Shown: positions 16,801 through 24,794, counted from the first letter of the stretch. The stretch is DNA of 32,561 bases from Gemmatimonadota bacterium (GCA_007126575.1 SLBA01000098.1:1-32561); one strand, 5' to 3'. Program-made: numbers and translations. The notes: a model not told the origin generated them from the sequence alone.

Positions 16801-18084
16801 TTACCCTCGCCCATGAATCGAGTTCGCGTCCGTGAGGAGCCGGTGAAGGGCATGCTGCACCGCCCGGACCTTCACCTCCGAGCGCCCACCGGGAAGCCGG
16901 ACCGGCTCCGTCCATTCCCGCTCCGGAGTCCGAAAGCCGAACCACACGGTGCCGACCGGCTTGTCGGGTGACCCACCGCCGGGGCCGGCGATCCCGGTGA
17001 TCCCGACCCCGACCTCGGCCTCGAAGCGACGGGCCACCCCGGCGGCCATCGCCCCGGCCACCGCGGCGGATACGGCGCCCCCGCGCTCGACGGCTTCGGC
17101 ATCGACATCCAACAGGGTCACCTTGGCCCGGTCGGAATAGGCCACGACGCCGCCCAGCACCACGTCGGAGCTGCCCGGAATGTCGGTGAGTCGGGCCGCG
17201 AGCATTCCCCCCGTGCAGCTTTCGGCCAGCGCGATCCGCCATCCCCTCGCCCGCAGGGCCTCGAGCACCGACTCGGCGAGGTCCCCGGAGGGTGACTCGT
17301 AGCGCCAGGCCTCGAGCACCGAGTCCACCTTCCGGAGGACGTCGGTGAGCCGATCCTCGGCCCCCGGTCCCGTCGAGGAAAAGACCAGCTTCACCCCCCG
17401 TACGGATGGGTGGTACGCGAGATTCACCCCCGAGCCCGACGGCATCCGGGACTCGAGATGCTCCGCGAGCGCCGACTCCGGAATTCCGGTCGTCTGGACG
17501 ATCCGGCGCGCCGATCGCGACGGGCGCGGGCCGAACCACCGGTCGAAGACCGGGCCCAGCCGCTCGGAGGCCAGGTGCTTCATCTCGGACGGGACCCCGG
17601 GCAGGAGGACCAGTCGCCCCTCGGCTCCCTCGAGCGCCAGCCCGGGCGCCGACCCGACGTCGTTCCACAGGACCTCGGCCCCCTCGGGCACCAGCGCGAT
17701 CCGATGGTTCGTCGCCGGCAGTCGATCCATTCCGCGCGATCGGAACCGTCGGTGGAGCTCGTCGAGCACGTCGGAGTCGGTTGCCAGAGGGGTCCCGAAG
17801 AGCTCGGCCACGACCTCGCGGGTCCGATCGTCCTCGGTCGGTCCCAGGCCCCCGGTCGCCACCACGACCCCGGCCCGGCCGCTCCATCGCAGAGCGGACC
17901 GAAGGCCCTCGCGGATCCCGGTCGGCGCGTCTCCCACCGAAAGGATCCGCTCGACCACGAAGCCGTGGTTCGTAAGGAACGCCGCGAGCCAGGCCGCGTT
18001 CGTGTCCGTCCGGTCGCCGAGCAGGAGCTCATCGCCGATCGTGAGGATCACGGCCGATGGGTGATTCGGCGCCGGCGTCGTCAC
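16801..18084 (-). CDS. cinA: CinA: nicotinamide-nucleotide amidase / competence-damage protein
   Basis: The 427-residue protein has the two-domain CinA layout. The N-terminal molybdopterin-binding-like (MoCF) domain carries the motifs ILTIGDELLLGDRTDTNAAW and VVVATGGLGPTEDDRTREVV. The C-terminal PncC amidase domain has ALAESCTGGMLAARLTDIPGSS and VGITGIAGPGGG. CinA proteins act in pyridine nucleotide recycling (NMN deamidation, ADP-ribose pyrophosphatase). The GTG at 18084 is chosen because it forms a GTGA overlap with the pgsA stop and has GGGGA six bases upstream. The longer frame to 18240 would lie inside pgsA. The pgsA-cinA order is common in bacteria, often followed by recA, which is absent here. 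Confidence 0.95.
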   Translation of the reverse strand: MTTPAPNHPSAVILTIGDELLLGDRTDTNAAWLAAFLTNHGFVVERILSVGDAPTGIREGLRSALRWSGRAGVVVATGGLGPTEDDRTREVVAELFGTPLATDSDVLDELHRRFRSRGMDRLPATNHRIALVPEGAEVLWNDVGSAPGLALEGAEGRLVLLPGVPSEMKHLASERLGPVFDRWFGPRPSRSARRIVQTTGIPESALAEHLESRMPSGSGVNLAYHPSVRGVKLVFSSTGPGAEDRLTDVLRKVDSVLEAWRYESPSGDLAESVLEALRARGWRIALAESCTGGMLAARLTDIPGSSDVVLGGVVAYSDRAKVTLLDVDAEAVERGGAVSAAVAGAMAAGVARRFEAEVGVGITGIAGPGGGSPDKPVGTVWFGFRTPEREWTEPVRLPGGRSEVKVRAVQHALHRLLTDANSIHGRG

Positions 18085-18740
18085 GACGGATCCCCGCTGC
18101 GCTCCCTTGCGAGCGCCCGATTCTGCCAGAGGTACACCCCCATCGAGTACACGGTGAGGATCAGGGCGACCGCGAGCCCGAGGGCGACCACAGAGCCGTG
18201 GAAGACCGCCCAGCCCTCCCAGAGACCCGTCTGGGTCCATTCACGCTCGTGTGCGATGCGAACCAGCGAGTACCAGAGGAGGAGTGCCCCGGAGAAGATG
18301 TTCTGGGTGAAGGCCTTGATCTTCCCGGAGGGCCCGGCCGAGATCACCGAGCCCCGTCGCGCCGCCCAGCTCCGAAGCACGGTCACCGCGACTTCCCGGC
18401 CGAAGATCACGATCAGGACCCAGAGCGGCATCGCGCCCCAGACCGGAATGTCCGTGAACGGGTCCGGACGCTGCGAGACGAGGTAGAAGGGGATGAAGGT
18501 CGAGGCCAGCAGGAGCTTGTCCGCGATCGGGTCCAGGAGCTTTCCCACCGTCGTGACGAGCCCGTGCTTTCGGGCCAGGTAGCCGTCCCACAGATCGCTG
18601 ACCGCGGCCGCCGTGAACAGCACGAAGGCCCAGAAGAGCGTTCCGGCGCTCGACGAGAGCGTCAGGACGAGGATGAGCGGACACGCCAGGATTCGCGCGA
18701 CGGTGATCGCGTTCGGGAGGTTCCACGAGCCCGAGGCCAT
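18081..18740 (-). CDS. pgsA: CDP-diacylglycerol-glycerol-3-phosphate 3-phosphatidyltransferase
   Basis: The 219-residue integral membrane enzyme makes phosphatidylglycerol phosphate from CDP-diacylglycerol and glycerol-3-phosphate. The CDP-alcohol phosphatidyltransferase motif is complete in SDLWDGYLARKHGLVTTVGK followed by LLDPIADK, giving DG, AR, G and two Asp in the standard spacing. The N-terminus NLPNAITVARILACPLILV is the usual PgsA opening. About five membrane helices are visible. The ATG at 18740 matches the family N-terminus and lies 11 bases after the mglA stop. Its ribosome site is weak, so coupling to mglA is likely. The 3' end overlaps cinA as GTGA. Confidence 0.95.
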   Translation of the reverse strand: MASGSWNLPNAITVARILACPLILVLTLSSSAGTLFWAFVLFTAAAVSDLWDGYLARKHGLVTTVGKLLDPIADKLLLASTFIPFYLVSQRPDPFTDIPVWGAMPLWVLIVIFGREVAVTVLRSWAARRGSVISAGPSGKIKAFTQNIFSGALLLWYSLVRIAHEREWTQTGLWEGWAVFHGSVVALGLAVALILTVYSMGVYLWQNRALARERSGDPS

Positions 18741-18751
18741 GGACGGGTGGC

Positions 18752-19330
18752 TCAGTTGAGGGTTTTTACGACGAGCTTGCTCACGGCCCGGAGGGTCTCG
18801 AACACACCCTTCCCCTCGATCGCGACCCCCTCGAAGTCGGGAACGCCCGCGGGGTTCAACTGCTCCCTGAGGTCCTCGACGGACAGGATGTTGTCGAGGT
18901 CCCGCTTGTTGTACTGAATCGCGAACGGGATCGTCTCGAGGTCGTACCCGTAGGATTCGAGGTTCTCGAAGAGGTTGTGCATGGCCTCGATGTTCGCTTC
19001 GGCACGCTGTGCCTGCGAATCCGCCACGAAGATGATCCCGTCGACTCCCTTCAGGATCAGCTTGCGGGACGCGTTGTAGTAGACCTGACCGGGCACCGTG
19101 TACAGGTGGAAGCGGGTCTTGAATCCGCGGATCGACCCCAGGTCGACCGGCAGGAAGTCGAAGAAGAGCGTCCGGTCGGTCTCGGTCGCGAGCGAGATCA
19201 TCTTTCCCCGGCTTTCGGGATCCACTCGGGAGTGCACCCATTCGAGATTCGTGGTCTTGCCCCCGAGTCCCGTTCCGTAATAGACGATCTTGCAGTTGAT
19301 CTCGCGAGACGCGTAGTTGATCATCGACAC
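18752..19330 (-). CDS. mglA: MglA-type small Ras-like GTPase
   Basis: The 192-residue protein starts [19 protein letters not shown], very close to the consensus MglA N-terminus. The P-loop is GTGLGGKT at 19-26. The switch-2 motif is TVPGQ in place of the Ras DxxGQ, which is typical of the MglA family. The guanine-specificity motif is NKRD, near residue 130. MglA controls cell polarity and motility in Myxococcus, and related forms occur in many bacteria. I chose the GTG at 19330 because GGGAGG lies 9 bases ahead and the initial MS matches the family; an ATG at 19324 is two codons inside. The roadblock gene ends only four bases upstream, so the two are surely co-expressed, as for MglB-MglA pairs. 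Confidence 0.93.
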   Translation of the reverse strand: MSMINYASREINCKIVYYGTGLGGKTTNLEWVHSRVDPESRGKMISLATETDRTLFFDFLPVDLGSIRGFKTRFHLYTVPGQVYYNASRKLILKGVDGIIFVADSQAQRAEANIEAMHNLFENLESYGYDLETIPFAIQYNKRDLDNILSVEDLREQLNPAGVPDFEGVAIEGKGVFETLRAVSKLVVKTLN

Positions 19331-19334
19331 CGGG

Positions 19335-19856
19335 TCAGTCCTCCCCCTTGAATATACGGTCGATCTCGCCTTCGGCATCACGAGACCAGTTCACCCCCAG
19401 CCCTTCCACCCGCCTCGACCCGGCCTCGGAAAGCGCCTGCGCTGCCCTGTCCACATCCATCACGTCAGGATAACTCCCGGGACCGCTCGAGCCCCCCTTC
19501 CGGGTATCGTGCAACGCCTCGGGGGCGTCGTCGAAGAGAAGCGCCAGGGTCCGTCCTCCGAAGATGGAGGAAAGGACGAACCGGCATCGACCCCCGACCT
19601 GAGCCAACCGAGAAAGCTCTCCCCCCGTGGCCTCCGGGGCAAGGTCTCGTGCCGCGGCGAACTGCGCGAAGGAGAGAGACACGAAGGAGGTGGGCTCCAG
19701 ATCTCCGGGATTTCCTCCCGCGGCCGAGACCATCCCGGAGTCGTCGAAAAGGAAACCCACGCGCGCTCCTTCCCGCTGGACCGTGTCCCGAACCGAGGTT
19801 CGCAGGGACGCCTCGGGCACCCCCCGCTGCTCCGGAACCCGTCCGGAGTCGGTCAC
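19335..19856 (-). CDS. MglB-like roadblock/LC7 protein (putative GTPase-activating partner)
   Basis: The product has 173 residues. The stretch [22 protein letters not shown], followed by [17 protein letters not shown] and [23 protein letters not shown], has the strand-helix-strand pattern of roadblock/LC7 domains, which dimerise and bind MglA. Myxococcus MglB is of similar length, about 160 residues. The C-terminal 60 residues ([20 protein letters not shown] and on) are an addition I cannot assign. The GTG start overlaps the stop of the upstream small membrane protein gene (GTGA), and mglA follows after four bases. The assignment rests mainly on adjacency plus fold-like pattern, so the GAP activity is inferred. 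Confidence 0.75.
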   Translation of the reverse strand: MTDSGRVPEQRGVPEASLRTSVRDTVQREGARVGFLFDDSGMVSAAGGNPGDLEPTSFVSLSFAQFAAARDLAPEATGGELSRLAQVGGRCRFVLSSIFGGRTLALLFDDAPEALHDTRKGGSSGPGSYPDVMDVDRAAQALSEAGSRRVEGLGVNWSRDAEGEIDRIFKGED

Positions 19857-20179
19857 CGCGCCACCCGGGAGCGAGTTCCGGCGAGCGCGTCGATTTCACG
19901 CTCCATCCGGTCCACCACGGCCCGCGCTCGATTGCGCAGAAGCTTGCGCGACTCCCAGGCGATGTAGTCGCGAAGGAGGTTCAGCAGGTCCACCGACGCC
20001 CGTTGACGGGAGATGTATCCGAGTGCCCCCATCCGTCGCAGCGCCGAAGGGTGGAAGAGGTTGCGCTGCTGGCGGTGCATCTGATCGCGCACGATCAGCA
20101 CGGCCACCCCCGCCGCAGCGGCCACCGCAGCGGCAGAGATCCCGGCAATCCGAAGCCATCGTCTGGTATCGTCGGTCAT
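19853..20179 (-). CDS. Small single-pass membrane protein, function unknown
   Basis: The product is about 108 residues. One N-terminal membrane helix lies at 8-31 (IAGISAAAVAAAAGVAVLIV), and a basic cytoplasmic part rich in Arg and Leu follows (RQQRNLFHPSALRRMGALGYISR and a helical tail with many Arg). No family is recognised. The ATG at 20179 is preceded by GGAGGAG; an upstream GTG at 20203 would overlap recR as GTGA and is an alternative. It sits between recR and the MglB-like gene with overlaps on both sides. It may be a membrane anchor or partner for the MglA system, but that is only a guess from position. Confidence 0.7.
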   Translation of the reverse strand: MTDDTRRWLRIAGISAAAVAAAAGVAVLIVRDQMHRQQRNLFHPSALRRMGALGYISRQRASVDLLNLLRDYIAWESRKLLRNRARAVVDRMEREIDALAGTRSRVAR

Positions 20180-20199
20180 CGCTCCTCCCCCCCCATCAC

Positions 20200-20793
20200 T
20201 CACATCTCCCGGCGCCCCGAGAGCGCCTCGGCCAGTGTGGATCCGTCAACGTATTCGAGGTCGCTCCCCATCGGGAGACCTCGCGCGAGCCGCGTCACCC
20301 GCACCCCGAGCGGGCGCAGGACACCTTCAAGGTAGACCGCGGTCGCTTCTCCCTCAACCGACGGGTTGGTGGCCAGGATGATTTCGGCGATCTCGGCATC
20401 GGGCTCCCCGATCCGTTCGAGGAGCGAGGCCACGTTGAGTTCGTCGGGCCCGATCCCGTCGAGGGGGGACAGCCGCCCTCCCAGGACGTGGAAGAGTCCC
20501 CGGAACTCTCCCGTCTTCTCGATCGAATGGACTTCGAAGGCGCTCTCGACCACGCAGAGCGTCGTGCGGTCCCTCGCCCGGTCCGCGCAGATCCGGCACA
20601 GCTCCAGCTCCGTGTAGGTGCCGCACCGGGGACAGGGATGGATCCGATCGGCCAGTTCGCGGATCGCCGCCGAGAGCCTCCGGCTGCGCTCCCCGGGCTC
20701 CCGCATGAGGTGGTAGACGAGGCGAGTCGCCGTACGGGGGCCGATGCCGGGCAACCGACTCAGCTCCCGGGTGACCTCGTCGATCACCGACAT
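20200..20793 (-). CDS. recR: Recombination mediator protein RecR
   Basis: The 197-residue protein has the RecR order of parts. The helix-hairpin-helix at the N-terminus is LSRLPGIGPRTATRLVYHL. The four-cysteine zinc finger is CPRC...CRIC (about 54-72). The Toprim domain begins TTLCVVESAFEVHSIEKTGE and carries the acidic-rich NPSVEGEATAVYL. The C-terminal Walker-B-like tail contains VTRLARGLPMGSDLEYVDGSTL. RecR loads RecA with RecO/RecF during gap repair. The dnaX-ybaB-recR order is a well-known conserved cluster. It starts 7 bases after the ybaB stop. Confidence 0.97.
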   Translation of the reverse strand: MSVIDEVTRELSRLPGIGPRTATRLVYHLMREPGERSRRLSAAIRELADRIHPCPRCGTYTELELCRICADRARDRTTLCVVESAFEVHSIEKTGEFRGLFHVLGGRLSPLDGIGPDELNVASLLERIGEPDAEIAEIILATNPSVEGEATAVYLEGVLRPLGVRVTRLARGLPMGSDLEYVDGSTLAEALSGRREM

Positions 20794-20800
20794 GGGCGGA

Positions 20801-21118
20801 TCAGAGTCCCGGAATCTTCAGGGGAAACGGAAGCCCTCCGGACACCTTCTTCATCTCGGCCTCGTAGGCCTCCCGAGCCTTCTTCTGGGCTTCGGAGACC
20901 GCGGCCAGAACCAGGTCCTCGAGCATCTCGACATCGCCGGGATCCACGACGGACGGGTCGATCTTGAGGTTCTGGACCTCGCCTCGTCCATCGACGGTCG
21001 CCGATACCATCCCTCCACCGGCCGACGCCGTGATCTCACGACCGTCGAGCTCTTCCTGAATCGCACCCATCCGGGCCTGCATCTGCTGGCCCATCTGGAG
21101 AATCTGCTTCATGTCCAT
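20801..21118 (-). CDS. ybaB: YbaB/EbfC family nucleoid-associated protein
   Basis: The 105-residue protein begins MDMKQILQMGQQMQARMGAIQEELDGREI and contains the family block GGGMVSATVDGRGEVQNLKIDPSVVDP...MLEDLVLAAVSEAQKKA, which is characteristic of YbaB/EbfC, a dimeric DNA-binding protein. It lies between dnaX and recR as in many bacteria. GGAG six bases ahead of the ATG at 21118 supports the start; a second ATG follows two codons later. Confidence 0.95.
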   Translation of the reverse strand: MDMKQILQMGQQMQARMGAIQEELDGREITASAGGGMVSATVDGRGEVQNLKIDPSVVDPGDVEMLEDLVLAAVSEAQKKAREAYEAEMKKVSGGLPFPLKIPGL

Positions 21119-21144
21119 CGAGTTCTCCGTAGTCTATGTCCGGC

Positions 21145-21163
21145 CGGAGTGAGTCTCACTCCG
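21145..21163. other. Perfect hairpin between dnaX and ybaB
   Basis: CGGAGTGA (21145-21152), a three-base loop, then TCACTCCG (21156-21163) form an 8-bp perfect stem in the 73-base dnaX-ybaB gap. It has no U-run on the transcribed minus strand, so it is not a classical terminator. It may be an mRNA processing or stability element or a protein-binding palindrome. Confidence 0.45.
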
Positions 21164-21191
21164 AAATCGAATCGGTCATCCCGCGTCGTGT

Positions 21192-23000
21192 TCAGTCCGC
21201 TATTTCCAGATCGAGCTCTTCTACCGCGGGCTTCAGGGCTGGTTCCTGGGCCAGAAGGTCGCTCAACTTGCCCTGGCGAACCTCGGTTCGCGAGATCCGG
21301 TCCCCCGCGTCGGACCCGGCGTCGCCCGACGCCCGGACCTCGAGTGAAACCCCCGCGGCGCCCAGCGTTCGAAGCCGCTCCTCGATCGTCTGTCGTACCC
21401 CCGAATCCCGAAGACGCTCTTCGCCCGGGCCATCGGGCACATGAAGCCGCAGCACCGTGCCGTCGGCCTCGGCACGAGTGGCCATGAGAAAGGGGGAAAG
21501 CCCCGACGGGACCCCCTCACCCGACGCCAGGAGAAGGCTCCAGGCCTCGAGAGGGGTCCGCTCCGGGGGCGCGCCCGACGATGCGATCGACACTGGGGCG
21601 GTCTCCGGGGCCGATGAGGCGGGCTGCGTCGAGGGCCGGGGCGTCGAGGGTCCGCTCTGCGAGGGGCCCTCGGGTGCCGGCGAGTTCGCTTTCGGGGAGG
21701 CCCTTCCGGGCGTTCCGTCGGTCCCCTGCGGCCCCGCGGTGGGCGGCGAACCGGTCGGTGCCCCCGTCGGCGCCCCGGTGGTCGGTGCCCCCGTCGGGGC
21801 TCCTCCCGTCGGGGGTGGGCCCGGGGCCGGCTCGACGGGCTGCAGCGGCGGGCCCTCGCCTCCCACGGCGCGCATGAGCTCCTCGATCTCGAGCGAGCGG
21901 TCCAGGTACGAAAAGCGCAGGAGGAGGAGCTCGAGGAGCACGCGGGGCTGGTTCGTGCGACGCAGACTGCCCGCGGTCTCGAGCTCGGCGGCCATCCCGA
22001 GCATCCGGACCAGGTCCGCCGGCTCGAACAGCCCCGCTCTCTGCGTCCAGTCCGCTACCCGTTCCTCGGGCAGATCGCTGCTCTCGGCACCGACGGCGAG
22101 GCGAAGGAGCGTCCGCAGCGAGGAGAGCAGCCCGTGATAGAACTCGACCAGATCGTAGCCCTGGTCGAGGAGATCCTCGACGAGCCGGAAGAGCCCCCCA
22201 CGGTCACCCGAACTCAGCAGATCGAAGAGTTCGAGGTACCGTTCCTCCTCGACGACCCCCAGGATCTTGCGCACCGTTTCGGGCCGGATGCCGTCTTCCG
22301 ACAGCGCCAGAAGCTGGTCGGTCAGCGAGAGGGCGTCCCGCATCCCCCCATCGGCCTTTCGCGCGATGATCCGGAGCGCCTCGTCGGTCGCCTCGGTCCC
22401 CTCGGCCGAGAGCACCTCGCGAAGCCGCTTCACGATCTCGACCACCCCGATCCTGCGGAAGTCGAAGCGCTGGCAGCGCGACATGATCGGGGCCGCCGTC
22501 TGCTCGATCTTCTGGGGTTCGGTCGTGGCGAAGATGAAGATCACCCGCGGAGGCGGTTCCTCGAGCACCTTGAGGAGGGCATTCCACGCCTCGCGGGTGA
22601 GCATGTGCGCCTCGTCGACGATGTAGACCTTGAAGCGGCCCTCTTCGGACGGGGCGTACTGGGCCCGCTGCCTCAGGTCGCGGGCGTCGTCGACCCCTCG
22701 GTTCGAGGCCGCGTCGATCTCGACGACATCGAGGGAGGTGGTTCCGCTCCAGATCCGCGTGCAGTCGTCGCAGCGGCCGCAGGGCTCTCCCTGGTCGGTC
22801 CGCTCGGAGCAGTTGAGCGCCATCGCCAGAACGCGCGCGAGGGTCGTCTTTCCGACGCCCCTGGGACCGCAGAACAGGTAGGCGTGCCCCACCCGATCCA
22901 TCGCCACGGCGCGTCGAAGCGTCTCGGAGACGTGCTCCTGAGTCGCCACCTCGGCGAAGCGCCGGGGTCGATGCTTCCGGGCCAGGGCGGTATGGGACAA
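21192..23000 (-). CDS. dnaX: DNA polymerase III subunit gamma/tau
   Basis: The 602-residue clamp-loader ATPase begins SHTALARKHRPRRFAEVATQ after the initiator, as DnaX proteins do. The P-loop GPRGVGKT is at 45-52, zinc cysteines are at 64, 74, 77 and 80, the Walker B VDEAH motif is around 129-131, and sensor/SRC (SRCQRF) is at 174-176. A Pro/Gly/Thr-rich linker follows at about 400-470, then a C-terminal domain of about 120 residues. The start is TTG at 23000 with no Shine-Dalgarno sequence. The frame is open further upstream to 23108, but that region is the SRP RNA gene, so the start must lie downstream of 23069. No clear A-rich frameshift site for a gamma form was seen. Confidence 0.93.
   Translation of the reverse strand: MSHTALARKHRPRRFAEVATQEHVSETLRRAVAMDRVGHAYLFCGPRGVGKTTLARVLAMALNCSERTDQGEPCGRCDDCTRIWSGTTSLDVVEIDAASNRGVDDARDLRQRAQYAPSEEGRFKVYIVDEAHMLTREAWNALLKVLEEPPPRVIFIFATTEPQKIEQTAAPIMSRCQRFDFRRIGVVEIVKRLREVLSAEGTEATDEALRIIARKADGGMRDALSLTDQLLALSEDGIRPETVRKILGVVEEERYLELFDLLSSGDRGGLFRLVEDLLDQGYDLVEFYHGLLSSLRTLLRLAVGAESSDLPEERVADWTQRAGLFEPADLVRMLGMAAELETAGSLRRTNQPRVLLELLLLRFSYLDRSLEIEELMRAVGGEGPPLQPVEPAPGPPPTGGAPTGAPTTGAPTGAPTGSPPTAGPQGTDGTPGRASPKANSPAPEGPSQSGPSTPRPSTQPASSAPETAPVSIASSGAPPERTPLEAWSLLLASGEGVPSGLSPFLMATRAEADGTVLRLHVPDGPGEERLRDSGVRQTIEERLRTLGAAGVSLEVRASGDAGSDAGDRISRTEVRQGKLSDLLAQEPALKPAVEELDLEIAD
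21754..21797. repeat. Direct repeat in the dnaX linker
   Basis: The 17-base sequence GTCGGTGCCCCCGTCGG occurs exactly at 21754-21770 and 21781-21797, a 27-base period. It encodes the repeating Gly-Ala-Pro-Thr linker of DnaX. Expansion or contraction here would vary linker length without affecting the domains. Confidence 0.7.
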
Positions 23001-23068
23001 TGGACGGGGAGGGTGGAGGGGACAGAAATCCCGGGGGTCAGCAGGCGCCTCGTCCGGAACTGACAGAC

Positions 23069-23086
23069 AAAAAAAATGCCCCAGGT
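23069..23086 (-). terminator. U-run terminator ending the SRP RNA
   Basis: Eight consecutive U residues (23076-23069 on the transcribed strand) follow directly after the GC-rich closing helix of the SRP RNA (ten perfect pairs). The closing helix serves as the terminator stem. Because no other promoter for dnaX was found before its start at 23000, some read-through is likely. Confidence 0.55.
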
Positions 23087-23175
23087 CGACCGCAGCAACG
23101 ATCACCACACTTACCGCTGCTACCGGCGAGGTCCTGACGGATTTCGTGGGCTTTCATTCTGCGAACCTGGGGCAC
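23069..23175 (-). ncRNA. ffs: Signal recognition particle RNA (4.5S type)
   Basis: The transcript of about 107 bases was recognised from sequence and folding. The 5' end TGCCCCAGGT (23174-23165) pairs perfectly with ACCTGGGGCA (23086-23077), and CGCAG (23163-23159) pairs with CTGCG (23095-23091). The conserved domain IV is present: CCAC/GTGG, an internal loop GAAAT/TAAGT, CCG/CGG, the symmetric loop TCAGG/AGCAG, then the stem ACC/GGT. These lie between 23149 and 23105. This is the Ffh-binding region of SRP RNA. The apical loop is UCGCC (23129-23125), not the usual GGAA/GNRA or URRC tetraloop. An eight-base U-run follows. The location just upstream of dnaX matches that of scRNA genes in several bacteria. 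Confidence 0.9.
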
Positions 23176-23181
23176 GCATTC

Positions 23182-23210
23182 AAGCTATCGGGGATCGGGC
23201 GCGCAGTCAA
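23182..23210 (-). promoter_or_regulatory. Sigma70-type promoter of the SRP RNA gene
   Basis: TTGACT (23210-23205) and TAGCTT (23187-23182) are separated by exactly 17 bases. Six bases after the -10 lies G23175, immediately before the 5' closing helix. This agrees with the independently folded RNA end. It is the best promoter match noticed in the window and lies just after the yraN stop. Confidence 0.75.
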
Positions 23211-23223
23211 CCGCGGGGAAGGA

Positions 23224-23607
23224 TTACTCGCCCGTCCTCCAGGCCCCCTCGATGTGGACGACTTCGTGTCGTCCCGAGGGGTCCAGGCGAACCGAAACCG
23301 CGTCGAAACGGAGCGTTCGGACCCCGCCAACCTCGGGTCCCCGGGACCGGATCCAGGCCCGGGCGGCCCGCTCTACATCACGTCGTTTGCGTGGACCGAT
23401 CGCCTCGAGCGGCGCCCCGAAGGCATCCGAGGTGCGCGCCTTCACCTCGAGAAAGGCCAGCGTCCCCCCTCGCCGGGCCACGAGGTCCAGCTCCCGGGGC
23501 CCGTCGCGCCAGTTCCGGTCGAGGAGCTCCCAGCCCCGTTCCTCGAGCCATACGGCGGCGATCGACTCCCCACGACGACCTCGACCGACATTCGACTCCA
23601 TTGGCAT
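23224..23607 (-). CDS. yraN: YraN family protein (UPF0102, endonuclease-like)
   Basis: The product is about 127 residues. It has the YraN opening GRRGESIAAVWLEERGWELLDRNWR and the PD-(D/E)xK-like core RELDLVARRGG...LAFLEVKAR, with Glu, Asp, Glu and Lys in the nuclease order. The C-terminal helix contains ERAARAWI. The family is widespread and its function uncertain; a role in DNA repair or recombination is suspected. The ATG at 23607 is likely, but an ATG at 23601 is close and the frame is open to 23655. It is the last gene of the smc-aroF operon, with the SRP RNA promoter following its stop. Confidence 0.85.
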   Translation of the reverse strand: MPMESNVGRGRRGESIAAVWLEERGWELLDRNWRDGPRELDLVARRGGTLAFLEVKARTSDAFGAPLEAIGPRKRRDVERAARAWIRSRGPEVGGVRTLRFDAVSVRLDPSGRHEVVHIEGAWRTGE

Positions 23608-23711
23608 GTCCACCCCGGAAGCGTCCCGGTGATCGCCGGGACCGACGTTCTGCAATTCTCGGGAAGCTCACCCCGGAGGGTGGGCGGAGCCATGGCCGGA
23701 TGGGACCGGGG

Positions 23712-24752
23712 TCAGACCGCGACGCGGGGCATCTCGACGAGCTCGCGGTCGAGCGCCCGGGCGATGACCCGGATCTGCTTCATCAGCTCGGCGAACTGCT
23801 CGGGATACAGCGATTGCGCGCCGTCGGAGAGCGCCATGTCGGGCTGGGGGTGCACCTCGATCATGAGGCCGTCGGCTCCGGCGGCCACCGCGGCTCGCGC
23901 CATCGGGGTCACCTTGGACCGGAGTCCGGTGCCGTGCGACGGGTCGGCGATGATCGGCAGGTGCGAAAGCGACTTCACGACCGGAATCGCGGTCAGGTCC
24001 AGCAGGTTCCGGGTGTGGGTGTCGAAGCTCCGCACCCCCCGCTCGCACAGGATCACCTGGCTGTTGCCCTCGGCCAGGAGGTATTCGGCGGCGAGAAGCA
24101 GCTCCTTGATCGTCGCCGACATTCCGCGCTTGAGGAGCACCGGCAGCCCGGACTGCCCGGCACGGCGCAGGAGCGGGTAGTTCTGCATGTTCCGGGCACC
24201 GATCTGGATGATGTCGGCGTATTCCCTCACGATCTCGACCCCCTCGGAGTCGATCGCCTCGGTCACGATCGCCAGACCGGTGGCTTCACGGGCGCGAGCC
24301 AGGAGTTCGAGCCCCTCGACTCCGAGCCCCTGGAAGGAGTACGGCGAGGTGCGGGGCTTGAACGCCCCTCCCCGGAGGATCGTGGCCCCCATCCCGCGAA
24401 GGGTGTGCGCCACTCCGAGGATCTGCTCCTCGTTTTCGACCGCGCAGGGCCCGGCCATGATCGCGATCTCGGAGCCCCCGATCCGCGTTCCGTTGGCGAG
24501 GGTGACGATGGTGTCGTCGGCCTTCCACTCGCGCGATACCTGCTTGTAGGGGTGACTGACCGCGATCACCTCGAGGACGCCGTCGAGCCCCTCGAGCCGC
24601 GCCGAATCCACCCGCCCGTCGTTTCCGACCAGTCCGATCGCCGTGCGCTGATGGCCCGGGATCGGCCGGGCGTCGTAGCCCATGGCCTCGATCGTCTCGA
24701 CCACCCGGTTGATCGCCTCTTCCGTCGCTGACTGCTTCATGACCACTAGCAT
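23712..24752 (-). CDS. aroF: 3-deoxy-7-phosphoheptulonate synthase (DAHP synthase)
   Basis: The 346-residue enzyme catalyses the first step of the shikimate pathway (PEP plus erythrose-4-phosphate). An N-terminal ferredoxin-like regulatory domain (about 1-75) is followed by the TIM barrel. The metal/substrate motifs GPCAVEN (101-107) and [15 protein letters not shown] (128-142), KRGM near 209 and ADPSHGTG near 292 are visible. This layout is that of the type I-beta DAHP synthases (Thermotoga-like, with an N-terminal regulatory domain sensitive to aromatic amino acids), distinct from the E. coli AroG/F/H group. The gene starts 42 bases after the metallo-hydrolase gene. The 104-base spacing to yraN shows nothing of note. 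Confidence 0.95.
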   Translation of the reverse strand: MLVVMKQSATEEAINRVVETIEAMGYDARPIPGHQRTAIGLVGNDGRVDSARLEGLDGVLEVIAVSHPYKQVSREWKADDTIVTLANGTRIGGSEIAIMAGPCAVENEEQILGVAHTLRGMGATILRGGAFKPRTSPYSFQGLGVEGLELLARAREATGLAIVTEAIDSEGVEIVREYADIIQIGARNMQNYPLLRRAGQSGLPVLLKRGMSATIKELLLAAEYLLAEGNSQVILCERGVRSFDTHTRNLLDLTAIPVVKSLSHLPIIADPSHGTGLRSKVTPMARAAVAAGADGLMIEVHPQPDMALSDGAQSLYPEQFAELMKQIRVIARALDRELVEMPRVAV

Positions 24753-24794
24753 GGCTTCATCTCGTATCTGTACGTGCGCTGGGCACGGTGGGGT

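Noticed and set aside
18741-19241. Longer pgsA start inside mglA
   Set aside because: The upstream residues are the out-of-frame reading of mglA; the typical PgsA N-terminus starts at 18740.
23001-23108. N-terminal extension of dnaX to the GTG at 23108
   Set aside because: It would translate the 3' half of the SRP RNA gene, and the DnaX family N-terminus begins at the TTG at 23000.
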